This document shows, piece by piece, positions 48,601-58,388 of a stretch of DNA of 64,000 nucleotides; positions within the stretch are counted from its first letter, which is position 1; each line of letters begins with the position of its first letter. The notes below the pieces were generated by a model, which saw only the letters and a program-made list of their open reading frames with translations, was not told the origin of the DNA and did no database searches. The stretch covers positions 41,520,049-41,584,048 of the forward strand of contig CM037788.1 of the NCBI GenBank assembly GCA_021229015.1. Direction: 5' to 3'. The DNA comes from Solen grandis (Eukaryota; Mollusca; Bivalvia; Adapedonta; Solenidae). The translations under genes were made by a program, and so were the position numbers.

Positions 48601-51600
48601 CATATTTTTAGATGGATCCAAATAATTTTAACAGTCTAGGTAAAGAGTGACCCAAGGAACAAAAGCTTTTTTGCTGAAAAAAACTTTTAAATCTCCTTTA
48701 GTGGCCATGTTTTTTTATGGATCCTTCAATTTTTCACAATCTTGGCAGCAAGTCACTCAAGATTTATCTGTGCAAAAACACTTTGAAATCCAGCCAGTAC
48801 TTTTAGACAAGAAGATTTTTCAAATGTGTACTATATACATACAGTCTATTTACGATAATTCTGAATGCGATTTTTCGTTTTGACGCATTATTCGAAAAAA
48901 TGTTACGGTCCCGTCAAGTTTTTCTCATTTACAATAAATGCAATAATTCGTTTTACAATTACTCGGATAAATGTGGCAATTCAAACTTTATTACTGACCC
49001 AACAAGCAATCAAGTTCTTGATCAATGACACAATAGTTCGGACGCTGTGTCACCGTAATTTATACATGTGCATATTTTCAAACTTATGTAGATTTGCGGT
49101 CATTTCAATTAAAATTATGCGAACCGTTGAGAATCATGTGTTGACACGTGTCACTTGATTGTCAAGAGTGTTAACAAACAGAGTGAATTTTATTTAACTA
49201 TAAATATAAGTGAGTGTCCAAACCTCACTTTACTTTTGTCGTATGCTCTGCAAGAGTATTATCACGCTATCAAAAACCACGATTTGTAGATTACAGACGT
49301 GTTTGTAAGTTACTATTTATTATTCCGAGTTATTCAGTAAAGGGCCCAGGTCAGCCCAAGTGGCGACAATTTTTCAAATTTGGCGATTTTTATGTCAACG
49401 ACGATTTTCCCTGATAATTTTCTTCAAATGATATAAGCGACGCTCTGTTGTGTAAATATTGCGTAAGCGACCAATCTGGTTTTCAGCTTAGCTCATGCTG
49501 TGATGCACTGGACCCCAAAAAATCAATAACCAATCCAGCATGTGCGTCCTTCACCTGGCTATTAAAATAAACACAGCCTAGGGGCTGGGATTAGTGTAAT
49601 TGACAATTAATTGATCGTGTGTTTGCTGTTAGTTTTAACATGAGTAAGACAATACCGGCAATGCTAATTGACGGCGACTTTTAAACGAGGTAATTGTGCA
49701 TGTATGTTACGCTTTCGGTTCAAATAAAAGAGATGGTTTAATGAATTATTATCGATGATTTCGGACATAATACCGAAACTTTTATTAAATTATCAGTTTG
49801 ATTTAAAAAAAATTAAACTTATTAAAGAAATAAGTAATGAATTAGCATTGATGATTTCGGCAATTAGAGAAAGTGTGATTTAATTCCGACTTTTTAATTT
49901 TTCCTTTTAAGGTTTTAAAAGGGGGAAATGAAGATACAGAATTATACTTCATAAATTCCAGATATTTTTTTACATTTTTTTTCAGATTAGGAAGTTTTAA
50001 TCTGTCAATCCAAAATTGTCAGTTAAATCCAGAAAATGTACATAATTGGTCTTAAAAAGCAGTAAAAATTGAAACATATTTATAAATGAATTAGTTGTAA
50101 ATGAAAAGTGAAATCAAATATCTATTCATAACTCTAATCAATTGTGGCTAAGATTTTTACTTTATTATCTATTACATGGAGTTCATAGTCTTTAACAGCC
50201 TGCTTAGATGATATATATTTTTTTATCTTGTATGTAGGTGTATATATATGTATCAATGTTAAATGTTATTGTATGATTATGTGAAATTTTTTCCTTTTTT
50301 TTTTATTTAATTCAATTTCAAATTATCAATTGCATTGATTAAAATCACATGAAACTTCCCAGTAATCCTATGCCTAAAGTTTGGCGACATTTTTTTGTTT
50401 TTGGCGAAAATGGTTGGCGACAACTTTTAAAAACCCAGGGGGAACCCTGTTGATGACTATGTTGTGCTTAAATACGTGATTTATGATTTTTATGCAGAAT
50501 AACATAAAACATAAGACACCGTGTTCTATATTTTATAAACATGCATTTAATACGCAAACTGATTATCACGACGTGTATTTCTTACAAATAAACAAAATGT
50601 CCACTGATAGATAAACACGGTAATTCGAATGACATGATTTTTCAACATTCAGTCAGTCCGCAGACCGTTCGAATTATCGTAAATGGACTGATAAGGAAAA
50701 TGGGCTCTGCCCCCAGGCAGCCATTTTTTTCAACGGATCAAAATAATTTGGACAATCTTGGTAGAGAGTGACCCAAGGAACATATGTGCCAAAACACTTT
50801 GAAATCCAGCGAGTACTTTTGGATAAGACGATTTTTTGAATTTGTGCTATGTACATATAAGGAAAACAGGCTCCGCTCCCTGGCAGCCATGTTTTTCTAC
50901 AGATCAAAATAACTTGTACAATCTTGGCAGAAAGTGACCCAAGGAACATATGCGCAAAAAAAAAAATTACAAGTCCAGCCAGTACTTTTGGAGAAGTTGT
51001 GAAGTTTTCACATTTTTTCCCCTTTTAATTCTTTGAACAACTTCGGAAGAGGACTATCCTAGGAACATTCCTATAAAACTTTATGAAAATTGGCCAAGAA
51101 GTTTAGGGGGAGATGTCATTAAAGTTAAATGTTGATGACAGACGGTGGACGCCAGACATTCATCAACAGCTTACCTTGAGCATGTTGTGCTCAGGTGTGC
51201 TAAAAACACTCAAACCTGGGTCCATCTTCCAAAACATAGAGTCTTGATTCTTTGAAACATTTGACTTCTGCAAGACAGTACCTGTAGGTGTGGCGCTCCT
51301 GACTGCTATAGACGACAACTGCGCCTTCACTTTCTTCTTACTGTCTCCAATCTCCTTCTTCACTGATGATCCCCGAGTGTAATGCCTTCAAATTTCAATA
51401 TATGTCACAATAATAAATCCTTAAGTGATTGATAAATAATGTCTTGTTGTATCGCTTAAGAAAACTGTTAACTTTTAGGATGCATGATCTTACTTAAGGT
51501 TATTTCCTGCAGCTCCTATAGGAAGCATATTTCTTCAAATGCTTTAGTGAGAAAATTGCAGCCAGCAAAATATTTGACATTCCACACACATTATCTTCTG

Positions 51601-54600
51601 TCTATACTGCAGGCATGAGCATTTTATATATGTTCTGTAATAGTATATGTATGAAGTGATACACAATTTAAATAATAGAGAAACCAGCAGAGAACCATGC
51701 AGGATTCTATATTTCTAAATTCGGATGGAGTGGGTTTTCTGATAGCCAAGCAATTCATCAAGTCTAAGGCCACTTCCTCATCAACTTATCAAATTAATGA
51801 CTCTATAAACAAAAGTTGTCTTTTATGTTGCTATATACAGAAGTGTAAAGTTGCATTTTACCAAAACATTTTAAGTTTTATCAATAAATTTGAGCCCAAT
51901 GAGCTTCACTTACTAGCCAACTGGCAAGATAGAGGGATGCAGAGATGGGCTCTATGTTGATGTTTTTTAGTTGTTGTTGTTGTTGTTTTTTTGTTGTTTT
52001 TTCTATTTAGCTAATTAAGGGGAAAATCTCTGCTAAAAATACATTGAACATAAATCTCTCACTGATCATGAACATTTCTGTTCCCCTAATGATTTTTGAA
52101 AATGTAGGATTACCCCTAAGTAAGTGTTACTTAGTATTAGTTTGCACAGAAAAAGGCCTACTAACAAAGCTTACAGAAATGGGTTCCTGGTAAAATAAAG
52201 CATACTTACTTTAAAATGTAACTAAGAGCTAAAGAAGATGGCTGCTGAGTTTCTTGTCTTTCCAGTAACTTTGGGTCTACATCTACAAAAGAAAACAATA
52301 CCAGTACATGTAACCATGACTACATTTGTACCAGGTCATCTGACTTGGATATCATATAGTGTATATACCACTTCTATTTATGAAATAGAGGAGATCATTG
52401 TCTTACTTAAGGACAAAAGATACCTCCAAGATCTACATTATGGATCATAATAAACATATCTGGAGGCGAATTTACATAATGCACAGCTTAATTAAAAGTT
52501 AACTTATTAATTTTACATTGATTAATTTTAAATTGTGAATAGTTTATTTAGACCTATACTAATCCGACCCTCCTAAAGTATCTGGGATGAACCAGTAGTT
52601 TGCTTCTGGAAAAGCAATGAAAAATCCTTGCCTTGAATATTCTGGAAAAAATTTATGACTTTAAGTTTAAATTATGAAGTTGAATATTAAATTTCTGAAT
52701 TTAAAATGGTACCGGTATATGAAACAATGCATTATTCTTTCCTATGCAGATTGTGTAGACTCTACAAAGCACTGGCAGTTTCAAAAAGGGAAAGGGGGGG
52801 GGGGGGCACAACCTCCCAAAAAACTCACAAGAATGCACTATCTCAAACCTTTACATTTAAAGAAATTTCGCAGCATCCCCAGTCCAACCAGAACTACACC
52901 TTTCTCAGCTTCACAGCTTGGACAAAGTGGCAAGCAACATGCATTATCACTGCCTACTTTTCTTTTTAATAGAGCTCCCCCCCCCCAACACACACACACA
53001 TACTCCCCAAAACTGAACTCTGTGAAGACCCTGATCAAAAAGCTTCTGAAAGTGCTATCTGATCTGGGTCTGGCTAGTTAACACATCTATATAATTATGA
53101 AATATATATGAGTTATAGGGTTTAAATAGGCTTTACAGGAAACTTTGATCACCATGCTAAATCAGGCTCCATGAGTGACAGAAGTCAAATCTAGAGGTGG
53201 CATCACAATTAAATTTACGAGTATGACAACATTATGCGTCATCACTGGGAGTGTCATGCTTATTCTGATTTAGTAGCTATTGTTATCGGGCTTCTTCTTT
53301 ATCTTTCTATGTATAATTTTTACTTTGGGAATCCCAAATTTAACCCTTTCCCTCATATAGACTCATTTTGACGCACTCAATAGGTACCACATAAAGTCTG
53401 ATCTGCAGAAAAACACAGTTAAGCCTTACCAAATTTAATGACAAAATCCTCATTTTTAGACCACTGAGGAGCAGCGAACAGTAAAACCTGATCAGCTGTT
53501 CGCATAGGTCTTTTCATGGTGTCCTCTATGAGGGAAAGGGTTAAAATATATCAGCTCAGGCTACTTGCCTCTTTGTATTAGTAATTACTAATACCAGGCC
53601 TTTTTCTTGCCATTTTGGGATTTTTATTTTTTTTTGGAATTGGGAATTTTTCGCGCGAAAACAACCTTTTTTGGGAAGAATTTAGAACATATACTTCCAA
53701 GCCTTAATTATGATTCTCTTTATTTCTTCTTTTTTTCAATTATGTTTCTCATTACTGAACATTATTACAATGCCATTTTTCTGGCCTTAGCATCTCTAAA
53801 GATGTTGCACATTTGCTCAAGGTCTTCATTCAGTAACTGGTCTGGACCTTCAGCACAGATGGTCATCAGGCTGGAGAGTTTAGGAACTAATTTCAAGGGG
53901 GATTCATCTTGAAATGATATAGGGGTTGCTTTTTCGGAATGGGTTTTCATTTGTTTTTTCGGGAGGGTCTACGGGTACCGGTTGTTCAGGACAATCGGCA
54001 GGCACTGTTGAATCAGTTGATGTTGAGGCAGCATCCTCCTCACTTTGTTTTGAAAAATACGAATATAACTTTTTTGTCCCCTCTTTATCTTTTTTACGAA
54101 TGCGTTTTGCGTAGTACTTACTGTTGTGCGACGAAATCTTGACAACGTGAATAGTGCACGCTAAAAACCGGGACACACAAGACAATTCTCCGGGAATAAA
54201 CCTTTTTTCGATATTTACATCTTGAAATGCATTAAAGGTAAAAAGGCAACTAGAATTTGCAAATTATAATGAACTTATCGTTTTAGGGAATCACAGATGG
54301 AATGGACTTTAAAAAATCGATCGGCAAACAGGCTTTCCTGAAAACCGTGGTTACCGCGTAATAGTGTCTTTACTATTTTCGGAATACGTCTGCCATTTTC
54401 ATTGTCGTATCGTAAACAAGTTTTGATGGGACTGAACATCTCAATAAATAGGCGATATTTGTTCATTTTTTCTGCTTTTAGGCCGTGGGAATTTTATTCA
54501 TTCGCATTGGGAATATTTTTATCAAAATTGGGAAAAATACACGTTATTTATCATTGGGAATGGGTCCGTTTAACGGACCCGTAGATGCGCCAGAAAAAGG

Positions 54601-57600
54601 CCTGAATACAATTTTCAGTCTTCTTTACAGATTTATCTTCACATTTAATCTATATATATAAATCCATAGTTCCACTTACATAATCTTTAAAATCTATTTT
54701 ATCTTCTCTGAACAAAAATCCTCTACCCTCTCAGTTTATCCTCTTGTTCTTTTCTTACCTCTTTCCCCCAACTAGTTTTATTCTCTAATTTCCTGTCTTA
54801 CCCTCTAACCACTTCTACTCTCTCTTGTTTATGCAATATTGGTGAAGTCTTTGTTTCCTGACAAATTAACTCAGCAAGTGTGGATCACATAACACAAGAA
54901 AATGCTAACTGTGCCTGGGGATCAAACCCACGATCTCCCGCATCTGAGCCGGACACTCTAACCACTTGGCCACAGGGAATGGTGCAGAGAGTGAATGTGA
55001 TCAGTCAGGGAAAGTCTTAATTCGAAATATGCCTATGATGGGGAAACTCCACTCAATATCTGTCACAGATGATCATGACCATTAATTTGTCTGCTGATGG
55101 GTATTGATAGACTACAACATACACTTATAAGTAAAATTAAATTCTTAGTCAATGACCATTTGTGAACGAGCTGCTTTCAGGACTTTTTTTTCTCTTTATC
55201 AGGGACCATTCATAGGTGCCTTCCCATCTGAAAAATTCTTTAAATTTAAGCAGTTTTCCCCAAGTTTGCATCTTACTCCAAGATTTTTCTTTCCCCAATG
55301 AAAAAAATGGCAATTCCCCAACATCTGAAAAAAAAAAAAAACTGCCTAGCTTTAAACTCTCACTCATACCCTGCTTTAAATTTCAGAACCTGAACAAGTT
55401 CTTTCAGGCAAATGAGATGTTTTCCCCCGCATGATTCAGGCAGGGTCATCCCTGTAATCCTGATACATTCCCATACCACTTTCATCCATCCACAAATCTT
55501 AATCATAATAATACCTACATCAGTAATCGCTTTTATTACTAACTATCCCCATTTGGCCACTCTTATATTTCATCCATGTGACACTCCAAACTTTCTGTAC
55601 ATCATCAACATCTTTCCCACCTACAGTACCATGTGTAATACAATATTATTTATATATAAAAATATCATTGTAACTCTTTTAGATTACCATTGGAGATTAT
55701 GGATGTCCCTGCTACATTGTTATAACTCGACAATATGGGAATACATAACCTTTTGTAAAAAAGGATGTGACTGGATATTAAAACACATGTAATTCCTATA
55801 ATTAGCCTCACTTCACTTTGTGAAGATGGGATATAACAATGCATTTATACATGTATACAAGGATTCCAGACAAGTGCCAAACTTTTTTTTATTTATAAAC
55901 AATTTTTTTTTTAATAATAACTTTCAATCAATTTTTAAGTAATCATAGCTACATGAATTTTCTATAAGTGAATTTATTATTGATGTTTGTCATTATTCAT
56001 CATTGATACAAAACAGTGCCTGATATATTCTCGTCAAACAATATCATGTTGACATGAGCAGGACACCTTGACATCAGTGCACTTAAATAAGAATAGTAAA
56101 TATATGGCAATTAACTATTTATCACTGCAAAATGTATATTCATGATATTGATATATATACGAGTGTGGCACCAAATTGACTGACATCACCAACGTGATTT
56201 CCTTTCACTGTGGTGCAAACAAGTCTAATGGATGTAAAAAAAATCTCAGAACAAGATATTCTGTAAAACTTTGTGTCTTGATGGGTACATCTGCAATGTC
56301 AGAGACAAGGATATAAAGTGGTAAAGCCAGGGATCGACACTAATAGTGTCCCGGGATCCCGAGGACACCAAAAATTGGGAAGGGACTCCATAATTGACAT
56401 GCCAGGTGTTCCGTTGGGACACTTACTTTTCTAATTTAAAGTAAATTGAACAGCCATATTTGTTGAAAACTATGTAATTTTTTTTATTAGTAAGCCTCTT
56501 TGGTGAATTATACTTTTTATCAATTGTTATGTGAATAAAGCCATCATATTTCTAAATGACAAGGTCACATGACAGGGATTCCTAATTTTCAGAAGAGACT
56601 CCTGAATTTCAAAGCTGGTGTTCCATCAAGATATCTGGCTGAAAAGTTAAGTGTCAACCACTGAAATCAGTCTGACAATGATGATAACCTGTCAGTCATT
56701 GTCTGAGAATGTATTCAGAGAATTTCGCCAGGTGGTTCATAAGGCATCAGAAGTCAACGGGAGTACTTGAGAAAATTTGAGTGTGTTAAGACAAATATGC
56801 CAAGTATACTAAGGAGGCCTGCTCACTCGACTTGACACTGCTAGTAATAAGTATGGTGACGCTAATAAATTTCATTTCATTGACAATCATATTAAATATT
56901 CAGGTTTCATCACTGTCATTTATAATCTTAATGATTACTTTATTTACAGAAAAAAATCATAGAAAAATACCAATAAATCAGCTACCTTCCATTGACATGG
57001 TTACAATGCCCACTGCTCTAACCAATTAACTCTTTTTGCAGACACAAATGTGCAGAGGAACTGACAATATTCATTGGTTGAATACTTTATACTGAGTGTT
57101 CATAAAATAACTGAGTAGTTAAATAAATGTGACCATGTCATTTTAATCAAATTGAGTGACCAGCATATAAATAAACCATGTCTTAAATACATTGTGACAT
57201 GTTAACATAGTGAGCAAATTTATCTACTAGATTTCCGACAATTATTAAGAGTCACTCAAGAAAGTGTGTCAGAAATATCCTCTAATACAAGTAGGTCAAA
57301 TATTTAGGCACAGTAGATACTAATATGTGTATTTGGTATCTCATTTCTCCTGGGACATATTAGCAATGTTATGCAAAGCTTACAGAATTGAAGAATCTAT
57401 ATTCATTAGTAATCACATATACAGATCCAGGAATTTGTCTCAGGGGTGGTCCAACAGGGATACTTGCCAGGTCTAATTCCTGCTATGAAATTCATTGTAT
57501 GGGGATGGAGGGGGGGGGGGTGCAGCTCTTAAAAACTCAAAAACTCTTAAAATCTCGAGAGTGGGGGAATTAGCATAACCATTGGGGGGGGGGGACATAC

Positions 57601-58388
57601 CCCTTTTCCCACCTCTTTAATGCATATTTTAGACATAATAGCCAAATCTCAGGGGTGGGGTCCGGTCCCCATGTCCATCCCCTGGATACTAGCATAAATC
57701 CAATATGTAAATGACAATTCTAACTATTTCATTTCATTTGAAGTTAATTTCAGCTAAGCAGGTAATTTCAAGCTAAATGGAAAATGAGAATGATTCTTTT
57801 AAAATCCAAAGTTACATAAACACAACTTTCTTTTAGTAATAGGACAAGCAAAACATTCTAATGCAATCACTTCTTCTTGCAAACTATCTTACATAATAGT
57901 CTCGCAAACATAAACTCAAAACAATATATGATGCTATACAAAATCTAGCATCTGAAAGTGCAGAAACTAACAGGTATCAATTATCAAATAATTTATATTT
58001 AATAATTTTAAATAACAATGCCTATGAATTGGGGCAGGAGAACTAATCCATATCGTACTAGTATCAAGTACTTCAGAAAGCTACTGACACTGACTTGATC
58101 TAACTGTTTCAAACACAAATGCACAGCCTCTGTATCCACATCGTGAAGCAATGTTTACATCAGGAAACAGCTGACAACCGGAAGTGCGCAATTTCCCCGC
58201 AAATTAATGTAAACAGTACACGATCATACTCAATATTTACAATAAATTCCACCTATATCCTCAGATTGTGCGATCATATGATTCTTACCAATGTGTGAGT
58301 CTTCAATATGATGTATTAAATCCGCTAGAGTAGAAAATGCACGTCCACAACCCTGAAATTTACAATTATTCAGAAGAAACACAGCCAT
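33454..58388 (-). CDS. JAZF1: JAZF1-like C2H2 zinc-finger protein, complete, 7 coding exons
   Basis: Coding exons on the minus strand are 58289-58388, 52210-52282, 51282-51385, 44047-44146, 43304-43435, 41034-41217 and 33454-33687. All junctions are GT..AG and phases agree (1,2,1,2,2,0). The total is 927 nt, giving 308 residues plus stop. Zinc finger 1 has C9, C14, H27, H32; finger 2 has C142, C147, H160, H165 in a block reading KPFACPVPGCKKRYKNVNG; finger 3 has C181, C183, H196, H200. Between them are DVDPKLLERQETQQP, SATPTGSE and an acidic run (about 95-112), all in the order of vertebrate JAZF1. JAZF1 is a nuclear cofactor linked to orphan nuclear receptors and NuA4/TIP60 chromatin complexes (family knowledge). 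The last exon adds 77 residues, rich in S, T and Q, beyond the vertebrate C-terminus. An upstream in-frame ATG at 58421 would add 11 residues. Introns hold many transposons. The assignment is by recalled homology, without a database search. Confidence 0.93.
34694..34902 (+). mobile_element. Pearl/HINE-type 5' fragment
   Basis: AACAAGAGGCCCATAGGGCC then CGCTCACCTGAG mark an element start. Its 3' end is not identified; MITE copy 4 follows at 34903. Confidence 0.55.
34903..35138 (+). mobile_element. piggyBac-type MITE, copy 4 (diverged)
   Basis: TTAA lies at 34903-34906 and 35135-35138, with ends CCTTTTTCCCTCAT and ATGAGGAAAAGGG. The core palindrome is broken by an insertion (AACAGTTGGA), making this the oldest-looking copy. 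Confidence 0.88.
35852..36860 (+). mobile_element. Pearl/HINE-type element, GACCCAAGG family, full ends
   Basis: The 5' end is AAGAGGCCCATGATGGCCCT then CGCTCTTCTGAG. The 3' end is a CGACGGACGACGGACGACGC stretch, a hairpin (TTGAGCACTTTGTGCTCA) and GGTGAGCTAA. Six modules are anchored at 35901, 36056, 36220, 36375, 36540 and 36695 (155, 164, 155, 165, 155 bp). Each frame over the CTTTTTGTTGCCATGGCAAC block is repeat-derived, not a gene. Confidence 0.8.
37725..38713 (+). mobile_element. Pearl/HINE-type element, second end class
   Basis: It opens AACAAGAGCTGTCAGAGGAC then CTCGACTATTC and ends GAATAGTCAAGCTAA. Five modules are anchored on TGAGATATAAG-like motifs at 37914, 38079, 38243, 38409 and 38605. 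The last is lengthened by a local repeat of about 30 bp containing GCATGCAAAACTTTAACC. It is intronic in JAZF1. Confidence 0.75.
38986..40338 (+). mobile_element. Pearl/HINE-type element, GTGACCCCTGGGG family
   Basis: It opens AACAAGAGGGCCATAATGAC then CTCATCTGAT and ends GAGCACGTTGTGCTCAGGTC then AGCTAA. Five modules are anchored on GTGACCC at 39327, 39493, 39658, 39824 and 40019 (166, 165, 166, 195). The long last interval contains a 29-bp duplication (ACTAGACAAT..ATATCTT). Confidence 0.75.
41034..41217 (-). CDS. JAZF1: JAZF1 coding exon 6 (zinc finger 3)
   Basis: The exon starts after GTTGAAG at 41218 and ends at donor GTTAGAAT at 41033. It reads NLFYRVKKAYKCKCGKSYRM and then AQALRNHMLTHHPSATDLL. 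This matches the RVRKPFKCRCGKSY finger of vertebrate JAZF1, with the unusual CxC spacing. The residues after HHPSATDLL are rich in S, T and L and diverge from vertebrates. Confidence 0.88.
42137..43082. mobile_element. TA-flanked TIR element rich in TTCGCGAA motifs
   Basis: Inverted ends read CTGTAGATTGGGAAAT at the left and ATTTCCCAATCTACAG at the right, flanked by TA at 42135-42136 and 43083-43084. TTCGCG motifs recur near both ends and much less in the middle. No transposase frame is seen. It lies in JAZF1 intron 5 (between exons 5 and 6). Confidence 0.8.
43139..43263 (+). repeat. SINE fragment, subfamily B-like
   Basis: It starts at the B box (GGGTTTGATTCCTAGCAGGG) and follows the SINE body (AAGCCTTCCAGTTGGCTTG). 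The 5' half of the tRNA head and the tail are missing. It ends 40 bp from the 3' border of JAZF1 exon 5. Confidence 0.75.
43304..43435 (-). CDS. JAZF1: JAZF1 coding exon 5 (zinc finger 2)
   Basis: The acceptor is TTTCCTGTCCCTGTAG before 43435 and the donor is GTAAGTTG at 43303. The exon encodes the most conserved block of the family, KPFACPVPGCKKRYKNVNG then MKYHARHGH, with C2H2 ligands C142, C147, H160 and H165 in the joined protein. It is followed by RKDS and a split codon. Confidence 0.95.
44047..44146 (-). CDS. JAZF1: JAZF1 coding exon 4 (acidic segment)
   Basis: This 100-nt exon has acceptor TTGTTGTTGCAG before 44146 and donor GTAAGA at 44046. It reads GSEGGEEDEVCSEDEDSDDS and then YTTQEKFTTELIL. 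It matches the acidic SDESWTTES-type region of vertebrate JAZF1. A MITE lies 50 bp upstream of its acceptor, at 44197-44436. Confidence 0.9.
44197..44436 (+). mobile_element. piggyBac-type MITE, copy 5, beside JAZF1 exon 4
   Basis: TTAA lies at 44197-44200 and 44433-44436, with an intact core palindrome. Its near edge is 50 bp upstream (in gene direction) of the exon 4 acceptor. Confidence 0.94.
44440..46126 (+). mobile_element. Pearl/HINE-type element with a nested second element
   Basis: It opens AACAAGGGGCCCATATGGCC and ends AGTGCTCAGGTGAGCTAA. Modules contain TTTTAGCAATTATGGTA. Element 44757-45580 is nested inside. Confidence 0.65.
44757..45580 (+). mobile_element. Nested pearl/HINE-type element, second end class
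   Basis: It opens AACAAGAGCTGTCCATAAGA then GCGCTCGACTTTTC and ends CTTCGAAAAGTCGAGCTAA. Three modules with AAAGGGGCATAA or a close variant lie near 45011, 45191 and 45351. A CGCCGACGCCGAC stretch precedes the 3' end. Confidence 0.72.
46127..47903 (-). other. JAZF1 intron 3, no recognised element
   Basis: AT-rich with homopolymer runs. A short direct repeat (TTTTGGCCTGACTATAA) occurs twice near 47647-47695. Confidence 0.4.
47904..48145 (+). mobile_element. piggyBac-type MITE, copy 6
   Basis: TTAA lies at 47904-47907 and 48142-48145, with termini CCCTTTCCCTCAT and its complement and a full core palindrome. It lies in JAZF1 intron 3. Confidence 0.95.
48488..51203 (+). mobile_element. Pearl/HINE-type element split by a TIR element
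   Basis: It opens AACAAGAGGGCCATGAAGGC then CGCTCACCTGAG and ends TTGAGCATGTTGTGCTCAGG then TGTGCTAA. The insertion is at 48842-50690. Right-side modules with GTGACCCAAGGAACATATG lie at 50770 and 50936 (166 bp). Its 3' end is 79 bp from JAZF1 exon 3. Confidence 0.72.
48842..50690. mobile_element. Pogo/Tigger-like TIR element, about 1.85 kb
   Basis: The left end is CAGTCTATTTACGATAATTC; the complement of the right end is CAGTCCATTTACGATAATTC (one mismatch in 20). Flanks are ATA on both sides, consistent with TA or a 3-bp duplication. CAGTC ends with a TTCGAA block resemble pogo/Tigger elements (family knowledge). I see no intact transposase frame on either strand. Confidence 0.75.
51282..51385 (-). 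CDS. JAZF1: JAZF1 coding exon 3
   Basis: This exon reads KHYTRGSSVKKEIGDSKKK and ends SIAVRSATPT plus one base, before donor GTACTG at 51281. Vertebrate JAZF1 has a similar lysine-rich stretch and a STPTG motif here. The acceptor (TTTGAAG before 51385) has a poor polypyrimidine tract, so the left boundary is the least certain of the internal exons, although phase and homology support it. Confidence 0.82.
52210..52282 (-). CDS. JAZF1: JAZF1 coding exon 2
   Basis: This 73-nt exon has acceptor TTTTGTAG before 52282 and donor GTAAGTATG at 52209. With the base carried from exon 1 it reads DVDPKLLERQETQQPSSLA and then LSYIL. This is the conserved linker after finger 1 in JAZF1. It is too short to be found from open-frame length and was located by homology and phase. 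Confidence 0.9.
53340..53544 (+). mobile_element. piggyBac-type MITE, copy 7 (core deleted)
   Basis: TTAA lies at 53340-53343 and 53541-53544, with terminal repeats intact. The palindromic core is shortened by about 37 bp to CTGATCAGCTGTTCG, as expected from deletion at a hairpin. It lies in JAZF1 intron 1. Confidence 0.94.
53595..54604. mobile_element. Unclassified TIR element, 1 kb, with minus-strand frames
   Basis: The left end is CAGGCCTTTTTCTTGC; the complement of the right end is CAGGCCTTTTTCTGGC. Flanks AATAC at 53590-53594 and 54605-54609 suggest a 5-bp duplication. Inside, on the minus strand, lie frames of 63, 93 and 61 codons (see the separate entry). The element family is not assigned. 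Confidence 0.7.
53765..54466 (-). pseudogene. Element-encoded frames, probably a decayed transposon gene
   Basis: Frames at 54466-54275, 54185-53904 and 53950-53765 follow one another on the minus strand in different phases. The middle one has a basic stretch (RIRKKDKEGTKKLYSYFSK) followed by an acidic, S/T/P-rich segment. This is the style of the N-terminus of hAT or ZMYM-like proteins, but no catalytic domain is present. The last has LNEDLEQMCNIFRDAKARK. Frameshifts or introns would be needed to join them. Function unknown. Confidence 0.3.
54902..54980 (-). repeat. tRNA-like sequence (SINE head or tRNA pseudogene)
   Basis: On the minus strand: GTGGCCAAGTGGTTAGAGTG (A box) and GTGGGTTTGATCCC (B box). 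It matches the copy at 2045-2117 through the anticodon arm and downstream to a shared CATTTTC. The acceptor stem does not close. Confidence 0.5.
54981..58288 (-). other. JAZF1 intron 1, distal part
   Basis: No coding exon or clear element is seen. G-runs lie near 57511-57520 and 57584-57593. An ETS plus NRF-1-like site lies at 58177-58190. Confidence 0.4.
58177..58190 (+). promoter_or_regulatory. ETS/NRF-1-like composite site near JAZF1 exon 1
   Basis: ACCGGAAGTGCGCA combines a consensus ETS site with an overlapping TGCGCA half-site. It lies about 100 bp inside intron 1 of JAZF1. It could be a downstream promoter element or chance. Confidence 0.3.
58289..58388 (-). CDS. JAZF1: JAZF1 coding exon 1 (zinc finger 1)
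   Basis: This exon starts MAVFLLNNCKFQGCG and ends in HIEDSHI plus one base, before donor GTAAGAAT at 58288. I prefer the ATG at 58388 because its distance to the first cysteine and the AVFLLNNC string resemble vertebrate JAZF1. The ATG at 58421 is in frame with no stop between, so a longer N-terminus is possible. The 5' UTR and start site are not defined. Confidence 0.88.

Noticed and set aside
55412..55792. 126-codon plus-strand frame in JAZF1 intron 1
   Set aside because: Composition (I, T, H, P from ATT/CAT/ACC runs) and lack of any motif suggest chance.
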